Notes: generated by a model not told the origin, from the sequence alone. A stretch of DNA of 20,636 nucleotides from Euryarchaeota archaeon UBA552 (GCA_002499585.1 DAMH01000004.1:1-20636), one strand, 5' to 3'; counted from the stretch's first letter, positions 7,514-16,827 are shown. Program-made: numbers and translations.

Positions 7514-7564
7514 ATGAAGCATGTGGAATGTTTGCACCTGTCTAATAGGAAAGTTCTGAATTGA
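7514..7564 (+). CDS. Possible 16-residue small ORF with strong ribosome site
   Basis: In the 88-nt gap between the glycerophosphodiesterase-like and epimerase genes, AAGGAG (7503-7508) is followed after five bases by ATG and an open frame of 16 codons (MKHVECLHLSNRKVLN). It ends in TGA 19 nt before the epimerase ATG. The AAGGAG is among the best ribosome-binding matches in the window. It may be a leader peptide or coupling ORF, or chance. No homology is recognisable. Confidence 0.22.
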   Translation: MKHVECLHLSNRKVLN

Positions 7565-7583
7565 AGTCCCACACGGGCATTGC

Positions 7584-8618
7584 ATGGCTGCTGGAAGGGT
7601 CGTCGGTGTAACAGGCGCAAACGGCTACATTGGCAGTCACATCGTCAAAGTCTTGCTTGAACGAGGCCACAATGTCAGAGCTGGAGCGCGTTTACCCCAC
7701 AACGATGAGCGTGTTGGGCACCTTCAAGCAATGAAATCCGGAAAAAGGGGTACATTAGAAATTCATCCCACAGATATTTTGGTTTACGATGACGTTGAAT
7801 CATTGCTCGACGGATGTACGGATGTGATTCACACTGCTGCGACTGTCAAAATTAAGTCGTCTAGCCCCCAAGAGAGTATCATCGATCCTAGTTTGGAAGG
7901 AACAAGGAACGTAATTCGGTCTGTCCGCCAAAACAACTCTATCAGAAATGTCATTCACACTTCCTCGACTGCAGCAATCCGCCCGATGAAGTGGAAAAAT
8001 GGAATTACGCTCGCCTCCGATTCTTGGGCAAATGATGCCACTATCGAAAATAATCCCTACGGTCTGGCGAAGGTCCTTGCAGAAAGGGAAATCAGAAGTT
8101 GGCACACAGAAGAAGGGTCTCCAAGAGGTGTCCGATTAGTGACAATTCACCCCTGCATGGTCTTTGGTCCACCGCTCTCGAGCTACCACCTGAGGGGTTC
8201 CTTGACGATTCTGATGATGCTGGCTGACAGAAGCATGCCCGCGATTATCCCCATGAACATCAACATTGTCGATGTCCGGGATGTTGCGGAAGCTCATGTT
8301 CGAGCCCTGGATATCGGTGCTGATGGAGGCAGGTATCTAGTCACTGCAGGGTCTTTGTGGATGAGGGATGTTGTCAGTCTCCTGAGAACTGCATACCCTA
8401 ATCACAAGTGGCCGAAATTCTCGATTCCGTACCCGATCGCACTGGTAGCTGCTGCTCTTCACCCCTCTGCGAGTATTTCCTGGGCCAGGACCCATTTGGG
8501 CACCGTTTTGAATTGGGACTCCAGACCAGCATCTGAAGATCTCGCCATCGACTGGTTGGATCCTTCGAAATCCGTGGTTGATACTTTTAACCCCATATTC
8601 GATAAAAAGTGGATCTGA
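7584..8618 (+). CDS. NAD(P)-dependent epimerase/reductase, DFR-like extended SDR
   Basis: A 344-residue extended short-chain dehydrogenase. Seen: Rossmann motif GVTGANGYIGSHIV (G11, G14, G17), an acidic/Asp patch around PTDILVYDD, VIHTAATVKI (82-90), LEGTRNVIRSVR, HTSSTAAI with the catalytic Ser/Thr near 127-128, the active pair Y159-x3-K163 in NPYGLAKVLAE, and HPCMVFGPPLSS. This arrangement resembles dihydroflavonol-4-reductase-like and 3-beta-HSD-like enzymes, which reduce or epimerise a keto group on a sugar or isoprenoid/sterol-like ring. Arg after the second strand (GARLP) hints at NADP(H). Substrate is unknown. Start ATG 7584 gives the nucleotide motif at the normal place. The 88-nt gap upstream holds a small ORF and no convincing TATA box. 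Confidence 0.85.
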   Translation: MAAGRVVGVTGANGYIGSHIVKVLLERGHNVRAGARLPHNDERVGHLQAMKSGKRGTLEIHPTDILVYDDVESLLDGCTDVIHTAATVKIKSSSPQESIIDPSLEGTRNVIRSVRQNNSIRNVIHTSSTAAIRPMKWKNGITLASDSWANDATIENNPYGLAKVLAEREIRSWHTEEGSPRGVRLVTIHPCMVFGPPLSSYHLRGSLTILMMLADRSMPAIIPMNINIVDVRDVAEAHVRALDIGADGGRYLVTAGSLWMRDVVSLLRTAYPNHKWPKFSIPYPIALVAAALHPSASISWARTHLGTVLNWDSRPASEDLAIDWLDPSKSVVDTFNPIFDKKWI

Positions 8619-8657
8619 ATCCGTACACCTCATGAACATGCATCGGATCCGAACACC

Positions 8658-10100
8658 GTGCGCCTGTCCGCTTTTGTCATCACTGCGATCGTAGTCTCTG
8701 GGTTTCTCAGCGGATGCTTAGGCACTGAGAAACCCGATGGAATAGACGATGGGTATTCGTTCAGAGAGCCTTGTGAGGATGGAGGTTCAACTACAACATG
8801 GTATCATTTTTCAAACGCCACACCTGCTGAATCCTTCCCTTGGAATGAGGGCTTGCCAGAACCTGTCTGTACTGTAGGCACCTACTTCGGAATTGGGATG
8901 ACCACTTTCGAGCCAACCATCGGAGTGACGTCCTCGGACAATCTGTACATGTCCAGTTACGGAAACGGGCCGGCAGGCTCCACCGCTATCGTCCAATGCA
9001 GTGGACTCATCAATATGGTAAGCTTGGACGGATACTCTTGCGGCAACGTGTATGATGCCATGGCCCCTGTCGCCAACAGTAACGACCCCTATGTGTACGT
9101 CGACCCTTGGACGGATCGAATAATGAAGTTCGACATGCATGCACTTCTCGGCATGACTGTTGAGTGGTCTGATAATGAGGGTGAGTCGTGGTTCGGTCCA
9201 TCCGTGGCGACAGGTTGGTCAGTGCAGGATCATCAAACCATTGCATCATCGCCCTACCCAGCACTCGCACATCCTACCACCTGGGTCTTCTGCGTGAATG
9301 GGAACTACCCTTACCCCGTGTGCTCGGCGAGCAATGATGGAGGATTGACGTGGGGGCCTGAGCTCCCCGGAACTCCGTCGGACTGTGAGAGTGGGGGATT
9401 GACGGGTCATATGGTCGGATCGAATAATGGTAATTTCTACAGGGGGCACAGGGGATGTGATGGTGGGGAGGGTTACTCGATCTACAGAAGCGTGGATGGA
9501 GGAATTTCTTGGTCTGAGCACCCTCTCCCGACCGAGTCTTCAGGCACCGCTGAGACTTGGAACTTCGAAGAGGCACAGGTCTTCGCTGATGAGGAGGACA
9601 ACGTGCACGCTATGTGGATGGGCCTTGACAACATGCCATACTACTCATACTCAACTGATGAGGCTGAGACCTGGAGCGCTCCTTTGATGATCGCACCGCC
9701 CATTGGGCTCAATGGCACGGGCTTCCCTGTCATAGCCGCCGGAGGATCTGGTCAGGTCGCGATGGGGTACATCGGGACCTACAACGGTGGTGACACGTGG
9801 AATGGGTACCTGAGTGTGATACAGGATGCTTTTTCTGATCATGTGATGATTACCACAGTACAACTGAATGATCATGATGATCCTCTGGAGAATAACTTCC
9901 AAGCCTGTGGTTACGAGCGATGTGGAGGATTCGGGGACTTCAATGATATCATCGTGGACCAGCATGGTAGGGTGTGGTTTGGGTTGGCCCATAACGTCGC
10001 TGGAGAGATCGGTATCTTTGGTACCCTGGCGGAAGGGCCGAACCTTAGGGGAGCTGGTGGTCTGGTTCCCATTCCACTTGGTGGGAACTCGACCTTGTGA
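8658..10100 (+). CDS. Secreted lipoprotein with BNR/Asp-box (sialidase-like) repeats
   Basis: A 480-residue extracytoplasmic protein. The N-terminus has a lipoprotein signal: a short Arg, a hydrophobic core (AFVITAIVVSGF), and the lipobox LSGC with Cys20 as lipid anchor. Four Asp-box motifs (S/T-x-D-x-G/x-x-x-W) occur at about 171-178 (SDNEGESW), 225-232 (SNDGGLTW), 278-285 (SVDGGISW) and 332-339 (STDEAETW), evenly spaced 46-54 residues apart. That is the pattern of a six-bladed beta-propeller of the sialidase/neuraminidase-like fold. Catalytic Arg triad of true sialidases cannot be confirmed. Several cysteines suggest extracellular disulfides. Start is GTG 8658, supported by the signal peptide; an AT-rich patch (GATAAAAAG, 8601-8609) could be its promoter. 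It converges 12 bp from the subtilase gene. Confidence 0.82.
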   Translation: MRLSAFVITAIVVSGFLSGCLGTEKPDGIDDGYSFREPCEDGGSTTTWYHFSNATPAESFPWNEGLPEPVCTVGTYFGIGMTTFEPTIGVTSSDNLYMSSYGNGPAGSTAIVQCSGLINMVSLDGYSCGNVYDAMAPVANSNDPYVYVDPWTDRIMKFDMHALLGMTVEWSDNEGESWFGPSVATGWSVQDHQTIASSPYPALAHPTTWVFCVNGNYPYPVCSASNDGGLTWGPELPGTPSDCESGGLTGHMVGSNNGNFYRGHRGCDGGEGYSIYRSVDGGISWSEHPLPTESSGTAETWNFEEAQVFADEEDNVHAMWMGLDNMPYYSYSTDEAETWSAPLMIAPPIGLNGTGFPVIAAGGSGQVAMGYIGTYNGGDTWNGYLSVIQDAFSDHVMITTVQLNDHDDPLENNFQACGYERCGGFGDFNDIIVDQHGRVWFGLAHNVAGEIGIFGTLAEGPNLRGAGGLVPIPLGGNSTL

Positions 10101-10112
10101 GGCAGGGGCCGA

Positions 10113-12107
10113 TCACCCAGGTTGGTCATTGGCAGTGGACATCTGGGTTTCTATCCGATCCTCTGAGTCCTGATTATCACGGACATCGTTCTCGGAGAGA
10201 TCGCTATTTCGTAGCATGATGACCATGAAAGTCAATACTGCCAAGAGTACCAGAACAAGCCCACTGAGTAGAATAATTATAACGAAGGTGAGGGAGCTGT
10301 CTGAGGTCGCTACCCCAACCTTGTCTTCTCCCATAATGTGTATGCCGACTGCTAAATTGGTTGAAGCCCGATCCCCAGACACCGCTCTGACCAGGATAAC
10401 TTGGTCGCCTTCCACTGTGTTATTGGGTAGAAACCTCAATCGATCTACAAGGAGGCTGTGAGTGACACTGAACTGGTCGTCTCCAACACCATATTCTGCT
10501 AGATCCATCCAATTGTCGCGCATGTCCCAGGTCCTCCATTGAACTCTCTGGACATCGCCGGCGAGATTGAAGGTCAACGAACCACCCTGCCCTATGTGAA
10601 CGCGGTTGTCGACACCCACTTCGCTTGACAAAGTGACATTCAAAGAGAGGCTGAGTTCATAGTAGTAGTTAGCTGCCTCCTCAACCGCTGGCTGAGCATT
10701 CACGTGACCATGGCCATAGACGTTGTTCTGCCTGTTCTTCGGTATGAGGTCCTCTGCACACGGCTCGTTCGCGAGCATGTAGTGGCATTGTCTGTATGTT
10801 GAGGTCTCTTGCATTATGTTGCGCACGTCGAAGGGGCTCAAGTCAGGATTCGCCTGATACATCAAAACAGCAACACCCGCCGCTCCAGGGGTTGCCATGC
10901 TAGTTCCAGACAATGCGACATATCCGTCTCCGGTATTGGCATCAGGTGCATTGACGCTGCTCCCAACAAACGCTAGGTTGGGCTTGACCCTGCCTTCCTC
11001 TGTCGGCCCCTGGCTTGAGTAGACTGCGATTGCGGTATCTTTGTCCAGTGAGCCAACTGTTATCACATCCTCAGCACTTCCCGGCGTCCCTATCGTTGCA
11101 GATCCTCCGCTGTTTCCAGCTGCGATGAATAGGGTGACGCCGGCCCTCACCATTTCATTTGCCATTCTGTTTACTGACTCTTCCTCCGAGGATGTCCATT
11201 CGATTGCTCCAGTGAGAGCCCCGAGGCTCATACTGGCTGCCCTGATGTTGAAATCATGCCTTTTCTCTACTGTCCATTCCATACCCGCCATGACTGCAGC
11301 AAAAGATCCGCTGCCACCTCCATCTAGAACCTTGACGCCGACAAGGTTCGCTTGCGGGGCCACGCCTATGTGCTGATAGTCGGGGGCTCCAGTGCCGGCA
11401 GTGATGCCTGCACAGTGGGTTCCATGGCCATTGTCATCGTAGGGGAATATCTCAGATCCATTTGTTGCCCCAGGGTTGTTAATTGCGTCATAAAAGGCTA
11501 CTATTTTGGGGTCATTTGTGGCATTATCATCGTCTAGGTCGTCTAAGGCCGTATGATTTCCGTCTATCCCGGTGTCTATGATCGCCATGGTCACACCAGC
11601 CCCCGTGTAGCCCGTATCCTGCCAAACTAGGTCGACGCCGTGGGCTGGGACGACATCTTGCATTTGGATTCCCAGAACTCCATCCAGCTCAACGAATACC
11701 ACTCTGGGCAGTTTGACCAGTTCATGCAGCCTTTCCAGTTCAACGGTTCCGGCGATGGAGTCTATCAACCAATATCGAAATTGAGTTTCGAACCCTACTT
11801 CTGCTTCTATCATGGCTTGGTCCTCGGGCGTGGGTGTGCGGTCAAAGTCCACTATGACAGATATCCTTCCGTTCTCATCGAGGTATTCGTGATGGGTATT
11901 CTCAGCTGCGATCCAAATTGCATCGTGTATTCGGTCTCCATCCAAATCCATTGTGGTACTTTCCCACCAGTTTTCAACAAGGTCGGTGCTCTGATCTTCA
12001 GAACTCGGGGCATGTCCAAGTGGGGTTGCAGCGGTCAATGCGGGAGCGAGCATAAGAGCCACTATCGATAGTGGTAGTATTCCCGGGCGCGCTGTGGTTC
12101 GGCTCAT
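10113..12107 (-). CDS. Membrane-anchored subtilisin-like serine protease (S8 family)
   Basis: A 664-residue secreted subtilase (numbering from ATG 12107). It opens with a signal peptide (MSRTTARPGILPLSIVALML) and an acidic propeptide-like region (about 35-150). The catalytic domain has D178 in AIIDTGID, H228 in NGHGTHCAGI, oxyanion N332 in FIAAGNSGG and S403 in LSGTSMATPGAAG. A beta-rich C-terminal domain follows, then a single membrane helix (about 606-632; FVIIILLSGLVLVLLAVLTF) and a charged, probably cytoplasmic tail. The ATG is favoured over TTG 12143, which would place 12 extra polar residues before the signal. Expected to act outside the membrane on proteins or peptides. It ends 12 bp from the convergent BNR lipoprotein gene. 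Confidence 0.93.
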   Translation of the reverse strand: MSRTTARPGILPLSIVALMLAPALTAATPLGHAPSSEDQSTDLVENWWESTTMDLDGDRIHDAIWIAAENTHHEYLDENGRISVIVDFDRTPTPEDQAMIEAEVGFETQFRYWLIDSIAGTVELERLHELVKLPRVVFVELDGVLGIQMQDVVPAHGVDLVWQDTGYTGAGVTMAIIDTGIDGNHTALDDLDDDNATNDPKIVAFYDAINNPGATNGSEIFPYDDNGHGTHCAGITAGTGAPDYQHIGVAPQANLVGVKVLDGGGSGSFAAVMAGMEWTVEKRHDFNIRAASMSLGALTGAIEWTSSEEESVNRMANEMVRAGVTLFIAAGNSGGSATIGTPGSAEDVITVGSLDKDTAIAVYSSQGPTEEGRVKPNLAFVGSSVNAPDANTGDGYVALSGTSMATPGAAGVAVLMYQANPDLSPFDVRNIMQETSTYRQCHYMLANEPCAEDLIPKNRQNNVYGHGHVNAQPAVEEAANYYYELSLSLNVTLSSEVGVDNRVHIGQGGSLTFNLAGDVQRVQWRTWDMRDNWMDLAEYGVGDDQFSVTHSLLVDRLRFLPNNTVEGDQVILVRAVSGDRASTNLAVGIHIMGEDKVGVATSDSSLTFVIIILLSGLVLVLLAVLTFMVIMLRNSDLSENDVRDNQDSEDRIETQMSTANDQPG

Positions 12108-12232
12108 GTTAACGCTGTATCGGTATTGATTAGATGATTTCAATCAAGCGGTTTCAGGTTTGGCAACGAAGTTGTTCCAGCGCCCAATCTCCTTCCACCT
12201 GTGATTCTAGAATACGCCTGTAAAGAGTGGGT

Positions 12233-12874
12233 TCAGGTTAGTTGGTACTGAGACCATGCGAATGCCAAGTAGCCAAGCGCGAAGAGCATCATGGCTACGC
12301 CGCACAGAGACAAGACGGACTTGTAGATATGGCGGGGCATGGCATCCCTCATTCTGTGAAGCATGAGGGCAATAAGGCATTTTACCAGAATTATACCAAC
12401 TATGAAGGTTACAGCGTACGCGAGTGGGGCCAACGGCTCTGATGCCACTGCTGAGGCCATGATCGGCCCCCCGATTAAGAACCAGAAAACATAGACGTTG
12501 GGATTCAGGAGATTCGTCAGCACGCCCCTTCCCAATGCCCTCTTGCTAGACGCCGGCTCAAGAATACTCGACAGTGTAGGTGGCTCTATCGAGAAGCACT
12601 CCACCCCCATTTTGAACATGAAGAGGGCTCCCAATAATGAAATCAAGACTAGGATGGACGGGTTATCCACAATTACGGACGCAAATAGATAGCTTACCAC
12701 GATGAGTGGCACGTCAGTGAAGATCGGGGCAGCTGCTGTCCATATTCCCGCCCTAAGGTCGCCAGACAGAGTCTCCCTGACTACCATTGTTAGCAGTGGA
12801 CCCGGTTTGACTCCTTCGATCACAGCAAGCGTGAGTCCTGCTAGGGCGTAGGCGAGGATAAGTTCGGTGTCCAT
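12233..12874 (-). CDS. LysE-family transporter (divergent)
   Basis: A 213-residue protein of about six membrane helices. EGVKPGPLLTMVVRETLSGD near the N-terminus corresponds to the TPGP motif and following region of LysE/RhtB exporters. NLLNPNVYVFWFLIGGPIM in the middle corresponds to the conserved NPK block, with Val/Tyr in place of Lys. The ATG at 12874 is chosen because it places the first helix normally and GGGGG lies six bases upstream. The longer frame to 13009 adds 45 hydrophilic residues and runs back into the BaxI gene. It starts 44 nt after that gene's stop and is likely cotranscribed with it. Exporter of small metabolites such as amino acids is the family role; substrate unknown. 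Confidence 0.78.
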   Translation of the reverse strand: MDTELILAYALAGLTLAVIEGVKPGPLLTMVVRETLSGDLRAGIWTAAAPIFTDVPLIVVSYLFASVIVDNPSILVLISLLGALFMFKMGVECFSIEPPTLSSILEPASSKRALGRGVLTNLLNPNVYVFWFLIGGPIMASAVASEPLAPLAYAVTFIVGIILVKCLIALMLHRMRDAMPRHIYKSVLSLCGVAMMLFALGYLAFAWSQYQLT

Positions 12875-12918
12875 ATGAGCCCCCACAGTATGAGTTTGCC
12901 ATACTGATCGGTTGGACC

Positions 12919-13725
12919 TCAGCGCCTCTGTTGGAGTTTCATCAATAATCTCAGGACTTCCATGTATATCCAAATCAAAGTCACCATTAGGCCGAATACT
13001 GCTCTCCATTCAAGCTCCTTGGGAGCTCCATTCTCCACTCCTTTCTCGATGAAATCGAAGTCAGAGGCAAGCATCATAGCCCCAAGTGCAATTACGACCA
13101 AAGAGAAGAGGATCCCGACCGTCCCGGATCCATGAATGAGTGGGACACTGACTCCAAACAGGGCCAGGAGGAAGGAGAAGAGGTATACCATCATTATTCC
13201 AAATACGGCACTGTAAAGGGCGATTCGGAAATTATGGTTGACGTTTATGAGGCCTGTTCGATATATCCCCAACATGGCCCCAAAGATCATGCCTGTGATC
13301 AGGAATGCTTGGATCGTGATGCCCTGATAGCCTCCGAAGTGCTCGAGAGCGTATGTCATCCCACCGATGAGAAGCCCCTGTGATGCAGCGTAGCTTAACA
13401 CGAACAAAGGGTTCGCGAATAAGCTTTGAAAAGCGGACGTAAACCATGATATGAACAGGATTATGCTAAAGACGGCGTTCAGTGCGAAGCCGCCGAAAAA
13501 TAGTGTAATTGCGATTTCAGGCTGACCAGTAAGCCCGAGCCCCCAAATTGTCATCCCAGATGTTATGAAGAGTAGGAATGTGACCGCACCTTTCTCAGCC
13601 ACCCCCTCTATCGTCATTCCTAAGTTCTGCACAGGGGTTTTTCCGGCCTCCCACCATGGTTTGTCTGGGTATGAGCTCTTCTGAAAGGTGGAGGCATTCA
13701 AAGCCGGGTTGCCTGATCGGTACAT
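12919..13725 (-). CDS. Bax inhibitor-1/YccA-type membrane protein
   Basis: A 268-residue protein with about seven hydrophobic helices. The amphipathic start (MYRSGNPALNASTFQ) and the C-terminal block SDFDFIEKGVENGAPKELEW, then RAVFGLMVTLIWIYMEVLRL, are signatures of the BaxI_1 branch of the TMBIM family. The Asp pair of SDFD and the Asp-rich end resemble the pH-gated Ca2+-leak site described for bacterial YetJ, so an ion-flux role is possible but not shown here. ATG 13725 has GGAG four bases upstream, and a TATA-like AAAATA (13750-13745) lies about 25 nt before it, so it may have its own promoter downstream of uvrA. LysE-type transporter follows. Confidence 0.9.
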   Translation of the reverse strand: MYRSGNPALNASTFQKSSYPDKPWWEAGKTPVQNLGMTIEGVAEKGAVTFLLFITSGMTIWGLGLTGQPEIAITLFFGGFALNAVFSIILFISWFTSAFQSLFANPLFVLSYAASQGLLIGGMTYALEHFGGYQGITIQAFLITGMIFGAMLGIYRTGLINVNHNFRIALYSAVFGIMMVYLFSFLLALFGVSVPLIHGSGTVGILFSLVVIALGAMMLASDFDFIEKGVENGAPKELEWRAVFGLMVTLIWIYMEVLRLLMKLQQRR

Positions 13726-13744
13726 GGTACTCCGATGGCGGATG

Positions 13745-13750
13745 TATTTT
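13745..13750 (-). promoter_or_regulatory. TATA-like box before the BaxI/YccA gene
   Basis: On the minus strand AAAATA begins 25 nt before the ATG at 13725, inside the 62-nt gap between uvrA and the BaxI gene. This spacing predicts initiation at or within a few bases of the start codon. It suggests an internal promoter separate from uvrA transcription. Confidence 0.35.
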
Positions 13751-13787
13751 CAATCACGCTGTCGATTTGCTAGGAATTCAGCTAAAT

Positions 13788-16727
13788 TCAGAGCAAATCG
13801 ATTAAATGTCGGCCAGTATGGCTCTCTTTCACCGTGGTGATGTCCTCTGGGGTGCCCTGGGCGACCATGCTTCCTCCCCTGGAGCCACCCTCTGGCCCTA
13901 GGTCAATTACCCAATCACAAGACTTTACCACATCCAAATGATGCTCGACTATGACGACGGTGTGGCCGTTCGACCTTATCCTGAGAAGGACGTCAACAAG
14001 TTGGTGGACGTCGAACAATGACAGGCCGGTCGTCGGCTCATCAAGGATGTAGAAAGTGTGTTTCTTCGGTGGCCGGTGGAGTTCGGTTGCTAACTTGACT
14101 CTCTGAGCCTCTCCTCCTGAGAGCGTTGTTGCAGGTTGGCCGAGTCGAATGTATCCGAGACCAACGTCCTGCAATGTGGTGAGTATTCTGCTTATTTTGC
14201 TCTGGTTCGCGAATAACCTGCAGGCTTCGTCGACCGACATCTCCAACACGTCATGTATCGTTCTCCCCTTCCACTCCACTTCCAGTGTTTCCCTAGTGTA
14301 TCTTTTTCCTTTGCAAATGTCACAAGTGACCCATACATCGGGGAGGAAGTTCATTTCAAGTACGGATGAGCCTGCTCCTTTGCACGATTCGCACCTTCCG
14401 CCTCGGACGTTGAATGAGAAGTGCCCGGGCTTGTATCCTCTTTCCTTGGACAGCGTTGTCTCTGCAAATAGAGCCCTTATCAGATCGAATACCCCTGTAT
14501 ACGTTGCCGCGTTTGAACGCGGTGTTCTACCGATTGGTGACTGATCTATCACGATTGCTTTGTCGACTTTCTCTATGCCGTCAATTCCGTCGTGGCGGCC
14601 GGGCGTGGTATCAGATCTGTGAAGGGCCCTAAGTAGGGACGGGGCCAGAGTCTCGGTCACGAGCGAGGATTTTCCACTTCCTGATACGCCTGTGACAGCA
14701 ATCATGCAGCCAAGGGGGAAGGCCACGTCCAGGTTTTGCAGGTTGTTCTGCCTCGCATTGTTCACAACGAGCCACCCGTCGTCGGGAGGTTTCCTTTGAT
14801 TGGGTACAGGAATCATTTTCCTCCCTGACAAGTAAGCTCCGGTCTCAGATCTTTGACTCTCTACAAGGTCGTCTATTTTGCCGCTGACAATGACCTCGCC
14901 GCCTTCCTTGCCGGCTCCAGGTCCAAGATCCACCAACCAGTCTGCCTGCATTAGTGTTGATTCGTCGTGCTCGACAACAATCAGTGTGTTGCCGAGGTCT
15001 GTTAGTTCTCTGAGTGTGTCAAGCAGCCGCGAGTTGTCCCTCGGATGCAGTCCAATACTGGGTTCGTCAAGTACGTACATGACACCTGTCAACCTCGTGC
15101 CGATCTGGGTCGCTAGCCTGATTCTCTGAGACTCTCCCCCGGATAGTGTGTTGGCCCTTCTGTCCATAGTTAGGTAATCAAGGCCCACAAGTGCGAGAAA
15201 TCGTAATCTCGATTCAATTTCCTTGATTACATCATTCCCAATAAACAACGACCTCTCGTCTAAAATCTTGGTTTTCTCAATGGTGTCGCCCGTCGGACGC
15301 TCCCTCTCCAAGCTCTCCCAAATTGGATCGATATCCGCTGTCTTCCATGACTGTACCACAGCCAAGGCTTCCATCACAGTGGACGCTGAAAAATCCGGCA
15401 GTGAGACGTCGCCAACAGTCACCATTGAGACTGCTCGGTTGAGTTTTTTGCCTTCACAAACAGAGCAGGGCTCATCGGTCATGAAAGAAGATAGCCTGGA
15501 TCGCGTTCGATCGGAGCTCGTGTCCGTCAGCGTGCGCCTTAGTCTAGCAAATACCCCCTCCCAGGGCCTGTTCATGCGGTACGACGATCCCCTGTCGGAC
15601 TCAAAGTGGAATGCTATCGTGGTCGAGCCTGTTCCGTACAACAGGATGTCTTTCTGATCGTTGTCAAGGTCACGAAATGGTATATCCGTGGGTATTGAAT
15701 AGTGATTCGCCACCTGTACCATCTGGCTTTTGTACCAGCCAGACATCATTGATCTGCGGAATGGCCTAATGCAGCCTTCTGACACCGTCGAGGTCTGATC
15801 TACGACCAGTTCTGGAGAGAATTCTCTCTGGACGCCCAGCCCCTGACAATCTGGGCATGCGCCGAGCGGGTTGTTGAAAGAGAATACCCGGGGAGACATC
15901 TCCGGCAGGAAGGCGCCGTGAATCGGACAAGCAAATTCCTCAGAATATGCTACAATCTCCCCTTCTTCGACGTCGCTTTTTTTCCCCTTCGGACTCCCTA
16001 TGCTTTCTATGGCGACTGTCCCTCCTCCAAGCCTCAGAGCGATTTCTATCGCTTCAGTTAACCTCTGCCTGTTCTGCCTGTTGATTTTTACCCGATCTAT
16101 TCTGACGTCAATATCGTGACGGAGGTTCTTTTCCAGAGATGGCGGACTCTCGAAATCCGCATCCCTGCCGTTAACACGTCCGGCGAGATACCCCTGTTCG
16201 ACCATAGCATGGAATAGGTCTGCATGAGTTCCTTTCCTGTTCCTGACTACTGGTGACCAGACTGCGATCCCATGGCCTTCGAATTTCCAAAGGACGTCGT
16301 CAACGATTTCCTGGACGGTACGCCTGTTCACCTCATTGCCACAGTCAGGGCAGTGTGGAATCCCGATTCTGGCCCAGAGTAGCCTAAGATGGTCCATTAT
16401 CTCTGTAACAGTTGCAACCGTAGATCTTGGATTGTGGCTTCCTTGCTTTTGATCTATGCTGATTGCAGGGGAAAGTCCCTCGATGCTGTCGCAATCGGGT
16501 TTTTTCATCTGGCCCAGAAACTGCCTGGCATAAGAGGACAGGCTCTCTATGTATCGCCGCTGACCCTCGGCGTACAGAGTATCAAAAGCTAAACTGGACT
16601 TGCCGCTTCCGGAAACTCCTGAAAACACCACAAACTTTCCCCTGGGTATCCTGACATCGATGTTGCGAAGATTGTGCGTTCTGGCCCCTCTTACGGTGAT
16701 CCACCCTCCATCCTCGCTATCCTCCAT
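13788..16727 (-). CDS. uvrA: Excinuclease ABC subunit A (UvrA)
   Basis: The damage-sensing ATPase of bacterial-type nucleotide excision repair, about 979 residues. Numbered from ATG 16727: first Walker A GVSGSGKSS at about 37-45, HCPDCG and the first zinc module (C267-x2-H270 ... C291-x2-C294; the second Cys is His), first signature LSGGESQRIRLA and Walker B VLDEPSIGL. Then come the second GVSGSGKSS near 675, zinc finger CESCKGAG...CDICKGKRYTRETL, LSGGEAQRVKLA and ILDEPTTGL. All ATPase and zinc motifs look intact. The reading frame stays open to 16868, overlapping the upstream gene by 41 bp; that part has no UvrA homology, and GTG 16748 is an alternative start. A bacterial-derived gene in an archaeal context. 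uvrB and uvrC are not in this window. Confidence 0.97.
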   Translation of the reverse strand: MEDSEDGGWITVRGARTHNLRNIDVRIPRGKFVVFSGVSGSGKSSLAFDTLYAEGQRRYIESLSSYARQFLGQMKKPDCDSIEGLSPAISIDQKQGSHNPRSTVATVTEIMDHLRLLWARIGIPHCPDCGNEVNRRTVQEIVDDVLWKFEGHGIAVWSPVVRNRKGTHADLFHAMVEQGYLAGRVNGRDADFESPPSLEKNLRHDIDVRIDRVKINRQNRQRLTEAIEIALRLGGGTVAIESIGSPKGKKSDVEEGEIVAYSEEFACPIHGAFLPEMSPRVFSFNNPLGACPDCQGLGVQREFSPELVVDQTSTVSEGCIRPFRRSMMSGWYKSQMVQVANHYSIPTDIPFRDLDNDQKDILLYGTGSTTIAFHFESDRGSSYRMNRPWEGVFARLRRTLTDTSSDRTRSRLSSFMTDEPCSVCEGKKLNRAVSMVTVGDVSLPDFSASTVMEALAVVQSWKTADIDPIWESLERERPTGDTIEKTKILDERSLFIGNDVIKEIESRLRFLALVGLDYLTMDRRANTLSGGESQRIRLATQIGTRLTGVMYVLDEPSIGLHPRDNSRLLDTLRELTDLGNTLIVVEHDESTLMQADWLVDLGPGAGKEGGEVIVSGKIDDLVESQRSETGAYLSGRKMIPVPNQRKPPDDGWLVVNNARQNNLQNLDVAFPLGCMIAVTGVSGSGKSSLVTETLAPSLLRALHRSDTTPGRHDGIDGIEKVDKAIVIDQSPIGRTPRSNAATYTGVFDLIRALFAETTLSKERGYKPGHFSFNVRGGRCESCKGAGSSVLEMNFLPDVWVTCDICKGKRYTRETLEVEWKGRTIHDVLEMSVDEACRLFANQSKISRILTTLQDVGLGYIRLGQPATTLSGGEAQRVKLATELHRPPKKHTFYILDEPTTGLSLFDVHQLVDVLLRIRSNGHTVVIVEHHLDVVKSCDWVIDLGPEGGSRGGSMVAQGTPEDITTVKESHTGRHLIDLL

Positions 16728-16827
16728 GGGGTCGAGTGTTGTCGTCACGGGCTTGTTTGATCTCTCATGGCCCTTGAAGTCATGCTCAAACTCACAAGGT
16801 AAGTGACCGATGCGTTTTGGTTGGAAT

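Noticed and set aside
12204..12213. Palindrome ATTCTAGAAT between the LysE-like and subtilase genes
   Set aside because: A 10-bp palindrome of this kind is expected by chance in a window of this size within an order of magnitude, and it has no positional relation to a start codon.
12875..13009. 45-residue N-terminal extension of the LysE-like protein
   Set aside because: Hydrophilic, overlaps the BaxI gene, and precedes a well-placed ATG with a ribosome site at 12874.
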